The position numbers and the translations under genes were made by a program. A stretch of 64,000 nt of DNA from Bacteroidia bacterium. GTDB taxonomy: Bacteria > Bacteroidota > Bacteroidia > Bacteroidales > UBA932. Every line of letters begins with the position of its first letter. The first letter of the stretch is position 1. Under the pieces are notes generated by a model that ran no database searches, had not been told where the DNA came from, and saw only the letters and a list, made by a program, of their open reading frames with translations. Shown in pieces: positions 18,288 through 26,805 of the stretch. The stretch spans positions 1 through 64,000 of the forward strand of contig SABC01000002.1 in the NCBI GenBank assembly GCA_009929175.1. Reading direction: 5' to 3'.

Positions 18288-19169
18288 ATGAAGATAGCAA
18301 TTTTTGCACGTGAAGTCAGGGAAATCTGGGCAGAAAGATTTATTTCTATTCTTAATGAATTGAAATCCAGAGGTGCGGATATTGTATACCATAAACCGTT
18401 CCATTCAAGATTTTGCAAACAAAACAAAACCACTCTTCCCAAAGGAGATTTTTTTTCCAACCATATTGATTTGCCAGATGAGACAGATATATTCCTTTGC
18501 TTCGGGGGTGATGGCACTTTTTTGGAATCCCTTACACTGGTACGGGAAAAAAAAATACCTGTCGGAGGCATAAATTTTGGGAGGCTTGGTTTTCTTACAA
18601 GTGCCGGAACTCCAGGTGGTGACGAATGGATTGCCAGGATTTTTGAGGGTAACTTCAATATTGAGAAACGTAGTGTGCTGGCTGTGAACTCCGATATTTT
18701 CCCAAAAGGTTTTTGCAAGTATGCACTAAATGAAGTTTCGTTCCAGAGACAGGATCCGTTTATGCTCTCGGTGCATGTAAAAATCAACGGGATGTCATTG
18801 CCTCCGTATTGGTCGGATGGATTGGTCCTCTCCAGCCCAACCGGCTCAACTGCATACTCTCTGAGTGTGGGAGGTCCGATAGCAATTCCCGGAGTAAAGG
18901 CATTGATCCTTGCTCCAATTGCGCCACACAACCTTAACGTCAGGCCTCTGGTAGTTCCTGATGATGCTGTCATTGAAATATATGTCGAATCCAGGCTCAA
19001 AGAGGCTATAATAAGTCTGGACAACCGCTCCATATCAATTCCGGAAAAGGAGCTGTTTACAATTACAAAAGCCGGATTCGAACTACACTACCTCTCATTC
19101 TCTGTGGATGGTTTCATTGGAGCGCTAAAAGAGAAACTGATGTGGGGAGAGGATAAAAGAAACTATTAA
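18288..19169 (+). CDS. nadK: NAD kinase
   Basis: 293 residues. It phosphorylates NAD to NADP. The catalytic GGDGTFLESL motif is near residue 73, the inserted GGINFGRLGFLTS segment follows, and the substrate-binding SSPTGSTAYSLSVGGPI is near 185. The C-terminal half forms the usual beta-sandwich with APIAPHNLNVRPLVVPDD. It leads a plus-strand run: uppS follows after 25 bases, then bamA with its own promoter. It is divergent from pdxJ. Confidence 0.97.
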   Translation: MKIAIFAREVREIWAERFISILNELKSRGADIVYHKPFHSRFCKQNKTTLPKGDFFSNHIDLPDETDIFLCFGGDGTFLESLTLVREKKIPVGGINFGRLGFLTSAGTPGGDEWIARIFEGNFNIEKRSVLAVNSDIFPKGFCKYALNEVSFQRQDPFMLSVHVKINGMSLPPYWSDGLVLSSPTGSTAYSLSVGGPIAIPGVKALILAPIAPHNLNVRPLVVPDDAVIEIYVESRLKEAIISLDNRSISIPEKELFTITKAGFELHYLSFSVDGFIGALKEKLMWGEDKRNY

Positions 19170-19194
19170 CTGGTTAAATTTCTATTAAGATAAT

Positions 19195-19923
19195 ATGGTA
19201 AAAATACCTGCACATGTGACCATTATAATGGATGGAAACGGAAGATGGGCAAAAAGGAAGGGTTTGGAGAGGCTGGAGGGACACAAGGCCGGTGTGGAGT
19301 CGGTTAAGGCTGCCGTTGAATTTGCTGCCGAAAACAAAATCGGTTACCTGAGTCTGTTTGCATTTTCCGAGGAGAATTGGAACCGTCCGCAAAATGAGAT
19401 AAACGGATTGATGGAATTGATGATAGATGCCATAATAAGGGAACAGAAAACATTGATGGATAATGCGATCAGGTTTCGTGTGATTGGCGATAAAAGCCGG
19501 CTGGGCGAGACCCTCAATTCAAAGATTGACGAAATTGAAGGAATTACTGCTTCAAACAATGGCCTTACCCTTATCATTTTTCTCAGTTACAGCGGTAAGT
19601 GGGATATATTACAGGCTGCCGAACGCTATTCAAAGTTGCTGAAGAAGGGATCAATCCAGGATGATGTCCCTTTGACACACGAGCTCATGGACTCGCTTTT
19701 AAGTACAACAGGCGTGCCGGATCCCGACTTGCTGATAAGGACCAGCGGAGAGCAGAGGATCAGCAACTACATGTTGTGGCAGTGTGCTTATACCGAATTT
19801 TATTTTACCGATGTCCTTTGGCCCGATTTTCGCAAAAATGACTTTAGAAGAGCTCTTGAAACCTATTCCGAGAGGGAAAGGCGGTACGGGAAGACCGGAG
19901 ATCAGATTAACAAAATCAAATAA
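19195..19923 (+). CDS. uppS: Undecaprenyl diphosphate synthase (isoprenyl transferase)
   Basis: 242 residues. It makes the C55 lipid carrier for peptidoglycan and surface polymers by adding isopentenyl units to farnesyl diphosphate. Motifs are HVTIIMDGNGRWAKRKG with the catalytic Asp, the FAFSEENWNRP helix and the C-terminal DLLIRTSGEQRISNYMLWQ and TEFYFTDVLWPDF segments. The precursor supply comes from the pathway started by dxs at 55252. The nadK-uppS-bamA order is common in Bacteroidota. The last 140 bases were also part of an over-long bamA frame, which I rejected. Confidence 0.97.
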   Translation: MVKIPAHVTIIMDGNGRWAKRKGLERLEGHKAGVESVKAAVEFAAENKIGYLSLFAFSEENWNRPQNEINGLMELMIDAIIREQKTLMDNAIRFRVIGDKSRLGETLNSKIDEIEGITASNNGLTLIIFLSYSGKWDILQAAERYSKLLKKGSIQDDVPLTHELMDSLLSTTGVPDPDLLIRTSGEQRISNYMLWQCAYTEFYFTDVLWPDFRKNDFRRALETYSERERRYGKTGDQINKIK

Positions 19924-19949
19924 AGGGACATTGGATACAAATAAAACTT

Positions 19950-19957
19950 TATCTTTG
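19950..19957 (+). promoter_or_regulatory. Promoter -7 element (TAtcTTTG) of bamA
   Basis: Plus-strand octamer between uppS and bamA, ending 24 bases before the bamA ATG at 19982. It supports that ATG over an upstream in-frame start inside uppS. Confidence 0.6.
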
Positions 19958-19981
19958 CAGTTTTACAGTCTTAAAGTGCAA

Positions 19982-22486
19982 ATGAAATCATTACCGCTTG
20001 TTATTTTAGCATTGCTCCTCGCTTCATTCGGAAGAGCCTCGGCACAGGATACAATCCCAAACAGAACTGCCACCGTAGATTACAACACCCCTAAAACATT
20101 TGTTGTGGGGGGGGTCTCCGTCACAGGGGTCAAATATTTGGGGGAAGAGCAGATGATTTCCCTTACCGGTCTTACAAAAGGGGATAAAATCGAAATTCCG
20201 GGGGATGATCTCTCATCGATAATAAAAAGGATATGGGCGCAACGCTTTTTCTCGGATGTTGCATTTTATATAGATTCCACAGTACAGGATACTGTTTACC
20301 TTAATCTTTACCTACAGGAGAGGCCCAGAGTCTCCAGGTGGGAATTCGAAGGAGTCAGGTCAGGGGAGAAGTCAGATCTGAACGACAGGCTCAAACTCAG
20401 AAGGGGAGGCGAGCTTTCGGATTACATCATCAGCTCTTCTGTGGATATCATCAAGAAATTTTACAAAGAGAAAGGGTTCACCCAGGCAGAAGTTGAGGTA
20501 AAGCAGCAGGACGACACTCTGTTCACTAACACTGTGCAGGTGACTTTTTCCGTCGACCGCAAATCAAGGGTTAAGATCAAGCAGATCAGCTTTGAGGGTA
20601 ACGACAATATAAAAGATTCAAAACTTGCAGCCTCAATGAAAAAAACCAAGGATATGAGGATTCGCAATTTCTTTAACAGCAAGAAATTCAATGACAAGGA
20701 ATACGAAAACGATAAAATGCTCCTGCTCCAGAAATACAGCGAACTGGGTTACCGTGATGCAAAAATTGTGAAAGATTCCATCTATTACATCGAAGATGGA
20801 AGGCTTGCAATCGATTTCCAGATAGATGAGGGTCAAAGGTATTATTTCCGAAACATCAACTGGACAGGAAATTCAATATATGACGAATCCCAGCTCAACA
20901 GTATACTAAGAATTGGCAAAGGCGATATCTACGATGTTGTATCAATGGAAAAGAGACTTTTCGAAGCTGAGGACGGTAATATTTCCAAAATGTACAGGGA
21001 CCAAGGATACCTTTTCTTTCGGGTTATTCCGGTAGAGACTGCTATTGTAGGGGACTCTGTGGATGTGGAAATGAGAATGTTCGAAGGAAAACCCGCTATA
21101 TTCAACAGGGTGGTGATCAATGGCAATAATGTTACCAACGAAAAGATTGCACGAAGGGAACTGTATACCCGTCCGGGGTATCTATTCAGCCAGACATACC
21201 TTGAAAGATCTCTAAGGGAACTCTCTTCCATGGGGCACTTCGATCCGGAAAAGCTTATGTCTCCAACAGGTTACAGCATAATCCCAAATGAAAATGCCAA
21301 CACCGTGGATGTTACATATAACGTGGAAGAAAAATCCAACAGCCAGTTTGAGATAGCCGGAGGCTGGGGTGGAAACACTTTTGTAGGTACCCTCGGTATT
21401 AGTTTCAATAACTTTTCAATTGGAAAGGTATTTGACAAGAAATCGTGGCGCCCTGTACCACTCGGGGACGGACAGCAGCTATCTTTAAGATTCCAGACCA
21501 ACGGAACCTACTATACTGCTCTGTCTGCAAGCTTTACTGAGCCATGGCTCTTTGGCAACAAACCCACGTCATTTACTTTCTCGACCTACTACACCCGCCA
21601 GACAAACTCCTACTATTTTTACCAGAACACCGATCAGAGCATGGAGGTGTACGGTATAGCGGCAGGTATCGGCACAAGGCTTAAATGGCCTGACAACCAG
21701 TTCATACTTTACAACGAAATAAGTGCCCAGACCTATAAACTTACAGACTGGGATTACTATTTTATTTTCAAGGACGGTATCTCCAACAACATCAGCTGGA
21801 AACTCCGCCTGCAACGTAACTCAACGGACCAGCCCATCTACCCTCGTTCGGGATCGGATTTCCAGCTGGGTCTGCAGATAACCCCGCCCTATTCACTATT
21901 CCGTTCAAAAGATACCGATTACAGCAGCATGACAGATGCAGAGAGATATAAGTGGATCGAGTATCACAAATGGACATTCAAAGGGTCTACTTTCAATAAA
22001 ATCATAGGAGACCTGGTTTTGATGACAAGGGCCAATTTTGGTTACCTTGGTTTGTACAACAGGGATCTTGGTTACTCTCCATTCGAAGGCTTTATTCTTG
22101 GCGGAGACGGTATGTCGGGTTACAACACTTATGGTTCGGAGACAATCGGATTGAGAGGTTATTCCAATAATTCGCTTACTCCGAGGAATAATAATGGTTA
22201 TGCAGGAAATGTTTACGATAAGTTTACAGTTGAGTTAAGGTATCCTCTGGTCCTCCAGCCGCAATCCACAATCTATGCCCTTGTCTTCCTGGAAGGAGGA
22301 AACAGCTGGTCCGACATACGTGACTTCAACCCGTTCTCCATAAAAAGATCTGCAGGATTCGGCGTGAGGGTTTTGCTGCCTATCGTTGGTATGCTCGGGA
22401 TCGACTGGGGTTACGGATTTGACAACTCCCACGAAGGAGAGAAGGGTGGGAGCAATTTCCACTTTGTTATAGGACAACAGTTTTAA
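19982..22486 (+). CDS. bamA: Outer membrane protein assembly factor BamA
   Basis: 834 residues from the ATG at 19982, where a signal peptide begins (MKSLPLVILALLLASFGR, cleavage near ASAQ). Five POTRA-like repeats follow (about 40-430), for example VVGGVSVTGVKYLGEEQMIS and ISFEGNDNIKDSKL, then a 16-strand barrel with the Omp85 features LGGDGMSGYN and FGVRVLLPIVGMLGIDWGYG, ending in the terminal Phe of VIGQQF. It inserts beta-barrel proteins into the outer membrane together with BamD. A longer in-frame start at 19784 would overlap uppS by 140 bases and place 66 non-signal residues first. Confidence 0.96.
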   Translation: MKSLPLVILALLLASFGRASAQDTIPNRTATVDYNTPKTFVVGGVSVTGVKYLGEEQMISLTGLTKGDKIEIPGDDLSSIIKRIWAQRFFSDVAFYIDSTVQDTVYLNLYLQERPRVSRWEFEGVRSGEKSDLNDRLKLRRGGELSDYIISSSVDIIKKFYKEKGFTQAEVEVKQQDDTLFTNTVQVTFSVDRKSRVKIKQISFEGNDNIKDSKLAASMKKTKDMRIRNFFNSKKFNDKEYENDKMLLLQKYSELGYRDAKIVKDSIYYIEDGRLAIDFQIDEGQRYYFRNINWTGNSIYDESQLNSILRIGKGDIYDVVSMEKRLFEAEDGNISKMYRDQGYLFFRVIPVETAIVGDSVDVEMRMFEGKPAIFNRVVINGNNVTNEKIARRELYTRPGYLFSQTYLERSLRELSSMGHFDPEKLMSPTGYSIIPNENANTVDVTYNVEEKSNSQFEIAGGWGGNTFVGTLGISFNNFSIGKVFDKKSWRPVPLGDGQQLSLRFQTNGTYYTALSASFTEPWLFGNKPTSFTFSTYYTRQTNSYYFYQNTDQSMEVYGIAAGIGTRLKWPDNQFILYNEISAQTYKLTDWDYYFIFKDGISNNISWKLRLQRNSTDQPIYPRSGSDFQLGLQITPPYSLFRSKDTDYSSMTDAERYKWIEYHKWTFKGSTFNKIIGDLVLMTRANFGYLGLYNRDLGYSPFEGFILGGDGMSGYNTYGSETIGLRGYSNNSLTPRNNNGYAGNVYDKFTVELRYPLVLQPQSTIYALVFLEGGNSWSDIRDFNPFSIKRSAGFGVRVLLPIVGMLGIDWGYGFDNSHEGEKGGSNFHFVIGQQF

Positions 22487-22505
22487 TAAATTAATATTAC
22501 CTGTT

Positions 22506-23021
22506 ATGAAAAAGTTGATTTTTACAGCGATGATCCTGCTATCGATACCGATGGCTGTCGCAGCGCAGACCACAGGCTATGTAAACACAGAGACAATCCT
22601 TTCCGAAATGCCTGAATACACTCAGGCCCAGGAGCAACTGGAAAGACTCAAGAAACAATACGAGTTGCAGTTTGAGAATGAACTCAAGGTCATTGAGAAT
22701 TTGTTCAACCAATATCAATCACAAAAAGCAGGATTGAATGAGGTGCAGAGACAGGCCAGGGAAAATGAGATCATTTCCAAAGAGAGGTCCCTGAAACAGA
22801 GGGAGCAGGAAATCTTTGGACAAGAGGGCACATTGGCAACAAGATCCAAAGAGCTGTTGGACCCGATCAAGGAAATTGTGCAGACAGCAATTGACAAGGT
22901 GGCAACAGAACGTGGAATGCTGCTTGTCTTTGATGTTGCAACAACACAGGGTGTAATTTTCCGGGATTCCAAAGCAGACCTCACACCTCAGGTAATGAGC
23001 CGTCTGGGTCTTATTAAATAA
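22506..23021 (+). CDS. OmpH/Skp family periplasmic chaperone (first of tandem pair)
   Basis: 171 residues with a cleavable signal peptide (about 1-20, ending AVAAQ). The head strands GYVNTETILSEMPEYTQAQ and GMLLVFDVATTQGVIFRD enclose a helical coiled-coil arm (about 45-125) that forms the Skp clamp. It should guard nascent outer-membrane proteins on their way to BamA, encoded 19 bases upstream. The next gene is a diverged paralogue 20 bases downstream. No separate promoter is visible, so it is probably read with bamA. Confidence 0.93.
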   Translation: MKKLIFTAMILLSIPMAVAAQTTGYVNTETILSEMPEYTQAQEQLERLKKQYELQFENELKVIENLFNQYQSQKAGLNEVQRQARENEIISKERSLKQREQEIFGQEGTLATRSKELLDPIKEIVQTAIDKVATERGMLLVFDVATTQGVIFRDSKADLTPQVMSRLGLIK

Positions 23022-23041
23022 AACCAAATAATAATTATCAT

Positions 23042-23596
23042 ATGAAACATTTATCAAAGATTCTTTTAGTTTTTGCCCTGTTTGCCTCGTCAGCGGCAGT
23101 TGCCCAGACCATGAAATTCGGTCATATCAATTCCCAGGAAATCATTGCCCTGATGCCCGAAAGGGATAGTGCGCTCGTAGCACTCGAAAGGCATACACAG
23201 GACCTGGAGGAGGAGATGCAGGCACTGCAAACCGAGTTCCAGTCAAAGTACAATACTTACGAGCAAAGACAAGCCACATGGACAGCAGCGGTTCTTGAGG
23301 CAAAAACCAAGGAACTCCAAGACCTTGACCGCAGGATGCAACAATACCAGCAGACTGCTTCCCAGGAATTGCAGCAATTACAGCAGGCACTTTTCCAGCC
23401 TATATTGAAAAAAGCCAATGATGTAATCCAGCAAATCGGGAAAGAGAAGGGTCTTATCTATATTTTTGACACATCTTCGGGTATGATGCCATACATTGAC
23501 CAAGCGCAAAGCGTTGATGTTTTGCCTCTGGCAAAAGCGGCAATGAACATACCTGCCGATAAAAAACCGATGCAAATGAGTCAACCGGCGAACTAA
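23042..23596 (+). CDS. OmpH/Skp family periplasmic chaperone (second of tandem pair)
   Basis: 184 residues with a signal peptide ending SSAAVAQ. The Skp layout is repeated: KFGHINSQEIIALMPERDSA, a coiled-coil arm rich in Gln (about 50-125) and the closing GLIYIFDTSSGMMPYID strands. A short Pro-rich tail follows. It is a diverged duplicate of the gene just upstream; together with the one at 16876 the window holds three. A hairpin with a T-run follows about 28 bases after the stop. Confidence 0.92.
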   Translation: MKHLSKILLVFALFASSAAVAQTMKFGHINSQEIIALMPERDSALVALERHTQDLEEEMQALQTEFQSKYNTYEQRQATWTAAVLEAKTKELQDLDRRMQQYQQTASQELQQLQQALFQPILKKANDVIQQIGKEKGLIYIFDTSSGMMPYIDQAQSVDVLPLAKAAMNIPADKKPMQMSQPAN

Positions 23597-23613
23597 CAAT
23601 AAATTATTTTTTA

Positions 23614-23621
23614 TAACTTTA
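23614..23621 (+). promoter_or_regulatory. Near-consensus -7 element (TAacTTTa) ahead of murI
   Basis: Seven of eight specified pattern positions fit TAnnTTTG; the final G is A. Initiation here would produce a leader that consists mainly of the hairpin at 23624-23653. Confidence 0.3.
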
Positions 23622-23623
23622 CT

Positions 23624-23653
23624 GTCGCTCCGTTATTCCGGGGCGACTTTTTT
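23624..23653 (+). terminator. Hairpin with T-run between ompH and murI
   Basis: GTCGCtCCG pairs with CGGgGCGAC around a TTATTC loop (23624-23647, one T-G pair) and is followed by six Ts. It ends four bases before the murI ATG. It should terminate the bamA-ompH transcript. Confidence 0.75.
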
Positions 23654-23657
23654 CTTT

Positions 23658-24506
23658 ATGTATAAACCTGCAAGTACAACACCCGTCGGGATTTTCGACT
23701 CCGGAGTCGGAGGGCTTTCAGTTTGGAAGGAGGTTATCAAATTGTTGCCTGGCCACAATATCTTATATTTTGCTGACAGTGCATATTCTCCTTACGGACC
23801 AAGACCAGTCCGGGAAGTGATTGAGCGTTGTGAGATGATTTCGGAATTCCTGATTTCCAAAGGTGCAGGAATCATAGTAATAGCATGTAATACTGCCACA
23901 TCGGCTGCTATTGCTCATTTAAGGGCAAAATATCCTGTTCCTTTCATCGGTATGGAACCTGCCGTGAAACCGGCCGCAACTTTGACCAAAACGGGTGTAA
24001 TAGGAGTTTTGGCAACAAAAGGCACCTTGAACGGCAGGCTTTACATAAGTACTTTGAATAAGTTTGCATCTGATGTCAGGGTTATTGAGATGGTAGGTAC
24101 AGGCTTGGTTCCTCTGGTGGAATCGGGGAAAACCGAGGGGGACGAGGTAGACTCCCTGTTGGTAAAGTACATATCGCCAATGGTTGCACAAGGTGCTGAT
24201 TATATCGTTTTGGGATGTACCCATTATCCGTTTTTACGGAACTCAATTCAACGTATTGCAGGAGAGGGAGTGACACTCATAGACCCCGCTCCGGCAGTTG
24301 CAAGGCATTTGTATAAAATTGCAAGGGAGAGACGTTTAATTGACCCTGATTGGAAGGATAACCTGTTAAGTGTAAACATTTACAGGTCGTGTTACAGTAA
24401 CACGACATTCTACTCATCGGGTGGAACGGATGTATTGAAAAGGCTGGCAAGAGGAGTTATTCCCGAAATTCCCGGTAACTGTTTCGTAAGTGACAGACTA
24501 AACTAA
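23658..24506 (+). CDS. murI: Glutamate racemase
   Basis: 282 residues. It provides D-glutamate for peptidoglycan. Both catalytic cysteines are visible: the first in VIACNTATSAA, the second in LGCTHYPFL, with the opening GIFDSGVGGLSVWKEV and the ADSAYSPYGPRP loop. The start is forced, since the conserved core begins within 12 residues of the ATG at 23658. That ATG directly abuts the T-run of a terminator hairpin, leaving no room for a ribosome-binding site. hppA follows after 17 bases. Confidence 0.96.
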   Translation: MYKPASTTPVGIFDSGVGGLSVWKEVIKLLPGHNILYFADSAYSPYGPRPVREVIERCEMISEFLISKGAGIIVIACNTATSAAIAHLRAKYPVPFIGMEPAVKPAATLTKTGVIGVLATKGTLNGRLYISTLNKFASDVRVIEMVGTGLVPLVESGKTEGDEVDSLLVKYISPMVAQGADYIVLGCTHYPFLRNSIQRIAGEGVTLIDPAPAVARHLYKIARERRLIDPDWKDNLLSVNIYRSCYSNTTFYSSGGTDVLKRLARGVIPEIPGNCFVSDRLN

Positions 24507-24523
24507 ACTTAAACTATAAAATA

Positions 24524-26734
24524 ATGGAAACAGATCATTTTTTCTTCCTTGTGCCCTTGGCCTCGGTCGTGGCACTTGGTTTCGCAGCCTACTTCTTTCG
24601 TCAGATGATGAGGGAGAGCGAAGGTAGTGACCTTATGAAGGAGATAGCCCTCCATGTCAGGACCGGGGCTATGGCTTACCTGAAGCAGCAGTATAAGGTT
24701 GTAATAATTGTTTTTATTGTGCTCAGTTCCTTTTTTGCCTTACTTGCATATGGCTTTGGAGTACAAAACCCTTGGGTTCCGGGAGCTTTCATAACTGGAG
24801 GCTTCTTCTCGGGACTGGCCGGTTTCATAGGGATGAAGACAGCCACTTATGCCTCTGCAAGGACAGCCAATGCCTGCAGCCGTTCCCTGAACAGCGGGCT
24901 GAGGCTGGCTTTCCGTTCGGGGGCGGTGATGGGGCTTGTGGTTGTTGGTCTTGGATTACTCGATATATCACTATGGTACCTGTTGCTTGACCACTTTGTG
25001 GAGTCGGTTTCCCAATCCCAGAAGATGGTTGTCATAACCACCACAATGCTCACATTTGGTATGGGTGCATCAACCCAGGCACTTTTTGCAAGGGTAGGGG
25101 GAGGTATCTACACAAAGGCCGCCGATGTCGGGGCTGACTTAGTGGGAAAGGTAGAGGCAAACATCCCTGAGGACGATCCCAGGAATCCGGCTACCATTGC
25201 CGATAACGTAGGTGATAATGTAGGTGATGTAGCGGGAATGGGTGCCGATTTATACGAGTCATATTGCGGGGCTATCCTGGCAACTGCAGCGCTGGGGGCC
25301 TCTGCTTTTTACATAGATCCAAACATGCAGGTAAAAGCGATTTTTGCTCCTATGTTGATTGCGGCAGCTGGGATTATCCTGTCAATCCTTGGAATATTCA
25401 TAGTAAGGACCAGGGAAGATGCAGGCATGAAGGATCTGCTCAAGTCCCTCGGCAGGGGGGTTAATATAAGTTCGGCATTTATTGCCGCAACTACCTTTGC
25501 AATATTATTCTTGTTAGGTCTTGAGAACTGGCTGGGCATATCATTATCGGTGGTTACAGGATTGGTGGCCGGTATAATAATAGGCCAGTCAACAGAATAT
25601 TATACATCCCATTCTTACAAACCCACAAGAAGGATATCCGAAAGTGGCCAGACCGGACCTGCCACTGTTATTATACAGGGAGTTGGCCTGGGAATGATAT
25701 CCACAGCAATACCGGTTGTCACAATTGCTGCAGCAATTATTTTGTCGTTCCTTTTTGCCATTGGATTCGATGTTACGGGAATGACAGAAGCTCACAACCT
25801 GAGCATGGGGCTATACGGGATAGGTATAGCTGCCGTAGGAATGCTCTCCACCCTAGGGATAACACTTGCCACCGATGCATATGGCCCTATTGCCGACAAT
25901 GCCGGGGGCAATGCCCAGATGAGCAAACTGGATCCTGAGGTGAGACGCAGGACAGATGTCCTGGATGCCCTGGGAAATACAACTGCTGCTACCGGTAAAG
26001 GTTTTGCGATCGGCTCTGCGGCACTGACGGCCCTTGCTCTTATGGCATCGTACCTGGAGGAGGTAAAGATTGGCCTCAGTCATATAGGAAAAACTACGCT
26101 GGAAATCGGTGAAAGAATTGTAAATGTGAGTGAAGCCACCATACCCGATTTTATGGATTATTACCAGGTTACATTAATGAATCCAAAAGTTTTGGTTGGC
26201 GTTTTCCTCGGATCTGTTATGTCTTTCCTTTTTTGTGGTCTGACCATGAATGCAGTGGGCAGGGCCGCCCAAAAGATGGTAGAGGAGGTACGCCGCCAGT
26301 TCCGTGAAATAGCCGGTATAATGGAAGGTACTGGAAAACCCGATTATGCAAGGTGTGTTGAGATCTCTACAAGAGGTGCCCAGCGGGAAATGTTATTCCC
26401 TTCCATACTGGCTATCGTTGTGCCTATCGTAACCGGTGTCGTCTTTGGTGTTGCAGGAGTTATGGGTTTACTTGTCGGTGGTCTGGGCTCGGGCTTTGTA
26501 CTTGCAGTTTTCATGGCCAACGCAGGAGGAGCATGGGATAATGCCAAAAAATATGTGGAGGACGGTAATTACGGGGGCAAAGGCTCAGAGGCACATAAAG
26601 CCACTGTGGTAGGTGATACTGTAGGTGACCCATTCAAGGATACATCGGGTCCCTCTCTCAATATACTGATCAAACTCATGAGTATGGTCTCTATTGTGAT
26701 GGCTGGACTAACTGTAGCATACAGCATGATGTAG
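24524..26734 (+). CDS. hppA: Membrane-bound ion-translocating pyrophosphatase (K+-dependent, probably Na+ type)
   Basis: 736 residues with about 16 membrane helices. It couples pyrophosphate hydrolysis to cation export. The catalytic loop contains DVGADLVGKVEANIPEDDPR, then ATIADNVGDNVGDVAGMGAD; later acidic loops are TDAYGPIADNAGGNAQMS and VVGDTVGDPFKDTSGPSLN. Ala in GNTTAATGKG (Lys in K+-independent enzymes) marks the K+-dependent class. Glu in GADLYESY is at the position seen in Na+-pumping and Na+/H+-pumping enzymes. Ion choice is inference from these residues. It follows murI by 17 bases and ends at a bidirectional terminator. Confidence 0.96.
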   Translation: METDHFFFLVPLASVVALGFAAYFFRQMMRESEGSDLMKEIALHVRTGAMAYLKQQYKVVIIVFIVLSSFFALLAYGFGVQNPWVPGAFITGGFFSGLAGFIGMKTATYASARTANACSRSLNSGLRLAFRSGAVMGLVVVGLGLLDISLWYLLLDHFVESVSQSQKMVVITTTMLTFGMGASTQALFARVGGGIYTKAADVGADLVGKVEANIPEDDPRNPATIADNVGDNVGDVAGMGADLYESYCGAILATAALGASAFYIDPNMQVKAIFAPMLIAAAGIILSILGIFIVRTREDAGMKDLLKSLGRGVNISSAFIAATTFAILFLLGLENWLGISLSVVTGLVAGIIIGQSTEYYTSHSYKPTRRISESGQTGPATVIIQGVGLGMISTAIPVVTIAAAIILSFLFAIGFDVTGMTEAHNLSMGLYGIGIAAVGMLSTLGITLATDAYGPIADNAGGNAQMSKLDPEVRRRTDVLDALGNTTAATGKGFAIGSAALTALALMASYLEEVKIGLSHIGKTTLEIGERIVNVSEATIPDFMDYYQVTLMNPKVLVGVFLGSVMSFLFCGLTMNAVGRAAQKMVEEVRRQFREIAGIMEGTGKPDYARCVEISTRGAQREMLFPSILAIVVPIVTGVVFGVAGVMGLLVGGLGSGFVLAVFMANAGGAWDNAKKYVEDGNYGGKGSEAHKATVVGDTVGDPFKDTSGPSLNILIKLMSMVSIVMAGLTVAYSMM

Positions 26735-26754
26735 TATGCCGGTATCATGGGTAT

Positions 26755-26792
26755 AAAAAAAGAGGGCACCATTATGAGTGTCCTCTTTTTTT
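26755..26792. terminator. Bidirectional terminator between hppA and the TlpA-like gene
   Basis: Seven As plus GAGGGCAC pair with GTGTCCTC plus seven Ts around CATTATGA, with one G-T pair. The A and T runs serve transcripts from either side: hppA (+) and the TlpA-like gene (-). Confidence 0.85.
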
Positions 26793-26805
26793 ATTGTTTG
26801 GAAGT

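Noticed and set aside
18254-19033. Minus-strand open frame of 259 codons opposite nadK
   Set aside because: It mirrors the whole NAD kinase gene and has no recognisable domain.
19784-19981. Extended N-terminus for BamA starting inside uppS
   Set aside because: The signal peptide begins at 19982 and a promoter box lies at 19950-19957.
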